Of a stretch of DNA of 64,000 nt, positions 62,042 through 64,000 are shown piece after piece (positions within the stretch are counted from its first letter, which is position 1; each line of letters opens with the position of its first letter). A program made the translations under genes and the position numbers. Below the pieces are notes generated by a model. That model saw only the letters and a program-made list of their open reading frames with translations. It ran no database searches and was not told the DNA's origin. Origin of the DNA: Brasenia schreberi (Eukaryota; Streptophyta; Magnoliopsida; Nymphaeales; Cabombaceae); assembly GCA_036023115.1 (NCBI GenBank), contig JAYKKT010000088.1:6347001-6411000 (forward strand), read 5' to 3'.

Positions 62042-62483
62042 TGATCAACTATTTCAATTAGAACTACAAACAATAATTATAACTACAAACATTATATTTA
62101 TATGTTCAATCGGTCAATAATTTGTACTTCTGCATTCCTTTGAAATTTTGATAGTCTATTCTTGCCCAAAAGCAATTCTAGTGTTGGGCAATTATAACAA
62201 CAAGCATATCAGCTACTATTACCTTTGTTTGCTATTTAAAAATAGAATCAAAAGTTATGAAAAATAAATCAGCCTTAAGAAAAAGGAATACACTCTAAAA
62301 TGGCATTCATAATTGTTTTAATATAATATGTTTGTACTTCTCTTTTCTAAAAAAAATTGCCAAGAGAGTTACAATATATATATATATATATAATATATAT
62401 ATATATATATCATATAAAGAAGATGAATACAAATATCTTTAAAGCATGTTTTAAGTCCATAATAACTTTGAGAATAAAACCAA

Positions 62484-63180
62484 TTACAACTTCATGTCCA
62501 TAACAAAATCCATTACAACTATAAGTTGAAAATAAAGTCCTTCCAAAAGTATCAACCAATTGCTTGAAGAGTTCAACTCTATCCCCCCAAGACCATGAAT
62601 GTCATAGCTTGAGATCATTGTATTCCGAGAAATCGGATCTTTAAAGCTCATCGAATAAAATACTTTCCTTGTTGTTACCAAGCTACCACATTTGGCATAC
62701 ATATCAATCAAATAAGTTGAAATCACATCAAAATTGAGCTTCTTAATGAAACAATGTATTGAGAAAATATGTGAACAAGCTAGTAATGCACTCACAAGAA
62801 CAACTGAATCTGGCTCATATGTCTCTTTCTGCATTACAAGGAACAAGCTAAGAATTTCACCTGTGAAACTGTACTGCACATAACCAGTAACCATTGTAGT
62901 CCAAGTAAAAGTAACAAGGTCTTTCTTAGACACTCAAAATCTCTTATCCCTTTCCTAAATTTGGAAGTTTAATAAAAACCTTAAGAGTGAGAGAGAATGT
63001 GGAGCTATCAGGCAGAGACAAGTATATTATACAAATATAAAACTTTTGAAGAATACCTATTTCTTGAATAGCCGATTATCATTGCATTCAATATGTCAAT
63101 GGGAGTTTGCGGCATTCTGTCAAACACTTTTTGTGCATCATACGGACAACCAAATTGCCCAATTTACAAAAGGTAAGAGA
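62484..63180 (-). pseudogene. Pentatricopeptide repeat (PPR) protein fragment
   Basis: The minus strand carries PPR motifs of the PLS type: near 63150-63065 CPYDAQKVFDRMPQTPIDIL and a following IIGYSRN; near 62915-62830 WTTMVTGYVQ with LSLFLVMQ; near 62720-62680 LIDMYAKCGSL; near 62640-62600 DPISRNTMISSYDIHG. PPR proteins bind organelle RNA. This copy is broken: the parts at 63180-63060 and 62933-62484 are separated by stops. GYVQ... reads WTTM preceded by a duplicated TFT, a link of the repeat is missing around SIHCF, and after HGLGG the frame shifts. Neither a full N-terminus nor an E/DYW end is present. It is probably a pseudogene fragment. Confidence 0.75.
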
Positions 63181-63189
63181 GCAAGCTAG

Positions 63190-64000
63190 TGTTTTACGGA
63201 TTGAGTTTAATTTCAATTATACTCCCCCAATACATATACATAGTTAATCATTTACATGTTAATTGAGCTTATACGTGAATATATAGGGAAAGGTGAAGGA
63301 AGAAGAGCTAGATGCATTCAGATGCCATTGAAAAGTTCAAGGAGGCAATGCAGATCAACAAGCATTTTACCATCTACATTGTAGAGGTAGTCAAATGGTT
63401 TAGCATATATTTTTGCAAATTCAATGTTACTTTGCAACTCATAATCTCATACATATATTTTTGCTAGTGGCCTTGTTCACTTTGTAGTTGAAGGCTTGAA
63501 ACAATGTAAGTCTGGTAGATGTCATATTTCTTGTAGAGAAAGGGTGAACTCATAAGAATAGCTTAGTCAGGGCAGATTCATAGGTGTAGGAACTCATTCA
63601 CAACTTGACGGGCATGAGTTTGATACCCCATATGAGAGACGAAAAAAGAAGAGATGGGAAACCATTACCTATACCTTGCATATTCATAATGAGCAACACT
63701 GGTTTTGGAGAACAGAACACTAAGATGAGAGCATTGTGTATGTGTGAGAGAGAGGAGGGTTAGGGCATCGAGAGATAGAGGCAACAATTCCAAGTTTCAA
63801 CTCTATAGGCTCACCCCTTGACATGAGCCAATTTTTGTAAGTGAAATTTGTCTCATGAAACTGTAGTTCCAGGGCTCTCTCATGTTCCTTGTTTCATTTA
63901 AAAGGTGGACTTGGTACCATAATTCTTAAAATTGAGAGCCCAACCCAAGCAATAACGTGAATCAAACACTCTCAAAGATTTGTTGTCTAGTTTATCTCTA
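63190..64000. other. No gene recognised
   Basis: AT-rich DNA at the window edge with only short frames and a GA-rich patch near 63740-63775. Confidence 0.5.

Overview
This window is nuclear DNA from a seed plant, most likely a flowering plant. It is AT-rich, its genes have many introns, and it holds decayed plant transposons of almost every major class plus a nuclear copy of plastid ycf2. I cannot name the species. Long introns filled with transposons would suit a magnoliid, basal eudicot or palm-like genome, but that is inference.

Two host genes can be read exon by exon, both on the minus strand. (1) Positions 9109 to 923 hold a prolyl 4-hydroxylase of seven phase-consistent exons (286 aa) with an N-terminal membrane anchor and all Fe(II)/2-oxoglutarate residues. 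(2) Positions 60198 to 42103 hold a homologue of the mitochondrial complex I assembly factor NDUFAF2 (mimitin/B17.2-like), with nine phase-consistent exons (194 aa) spread over 18 kb. Intron 5 alone is about 11 kb. A broken PPR-protein sequence lies at 62.5-63.2 kb.

Everything else is repeats. 9.4-10 kb: tRNA-derived SINEs and an RTE-type LINE end. 11.6-13.7 kb: decayed MULE transposase (minus). 16.8-23.4 kb: decayed CACTA element (plus) that has received a piece of plastid ycf2. 24.3-27.5 kb: decayed Copia. 28.6-31.2 kb: a long LTR in minus orientation. 31.2-34.3 kb: decayed Gypsy pol (plus). 34.4-40.7 kb: unclassified repeat containing a target-site-flanked RTE LINE. 60.65-61.93 kb: decayed Copia (minus), close to the start of the NDUFAF2-like gene.

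The most striking structure is a nest of insertions in intron 5 of the NDUFAF2-like gene. An LTR retrotransposon (47386-56608, 5-bp target duplication CATTC, primer-binding site and polypurine tract visible, no recognisable gag-pol) carries a broken intronless calmodulin-like sequence. Its 3' LTR is split by a hAT transposon (50404-56468). That hAT is split by a solo LTR (52341-55205) of the same family as the LTR at 28.6 kb. The solo LTR is split in turn by a 5'-truncated RTE LINE (54178-54522) with a 17-bp target duplication. The gene still reads through as an intact set of exons on either side.
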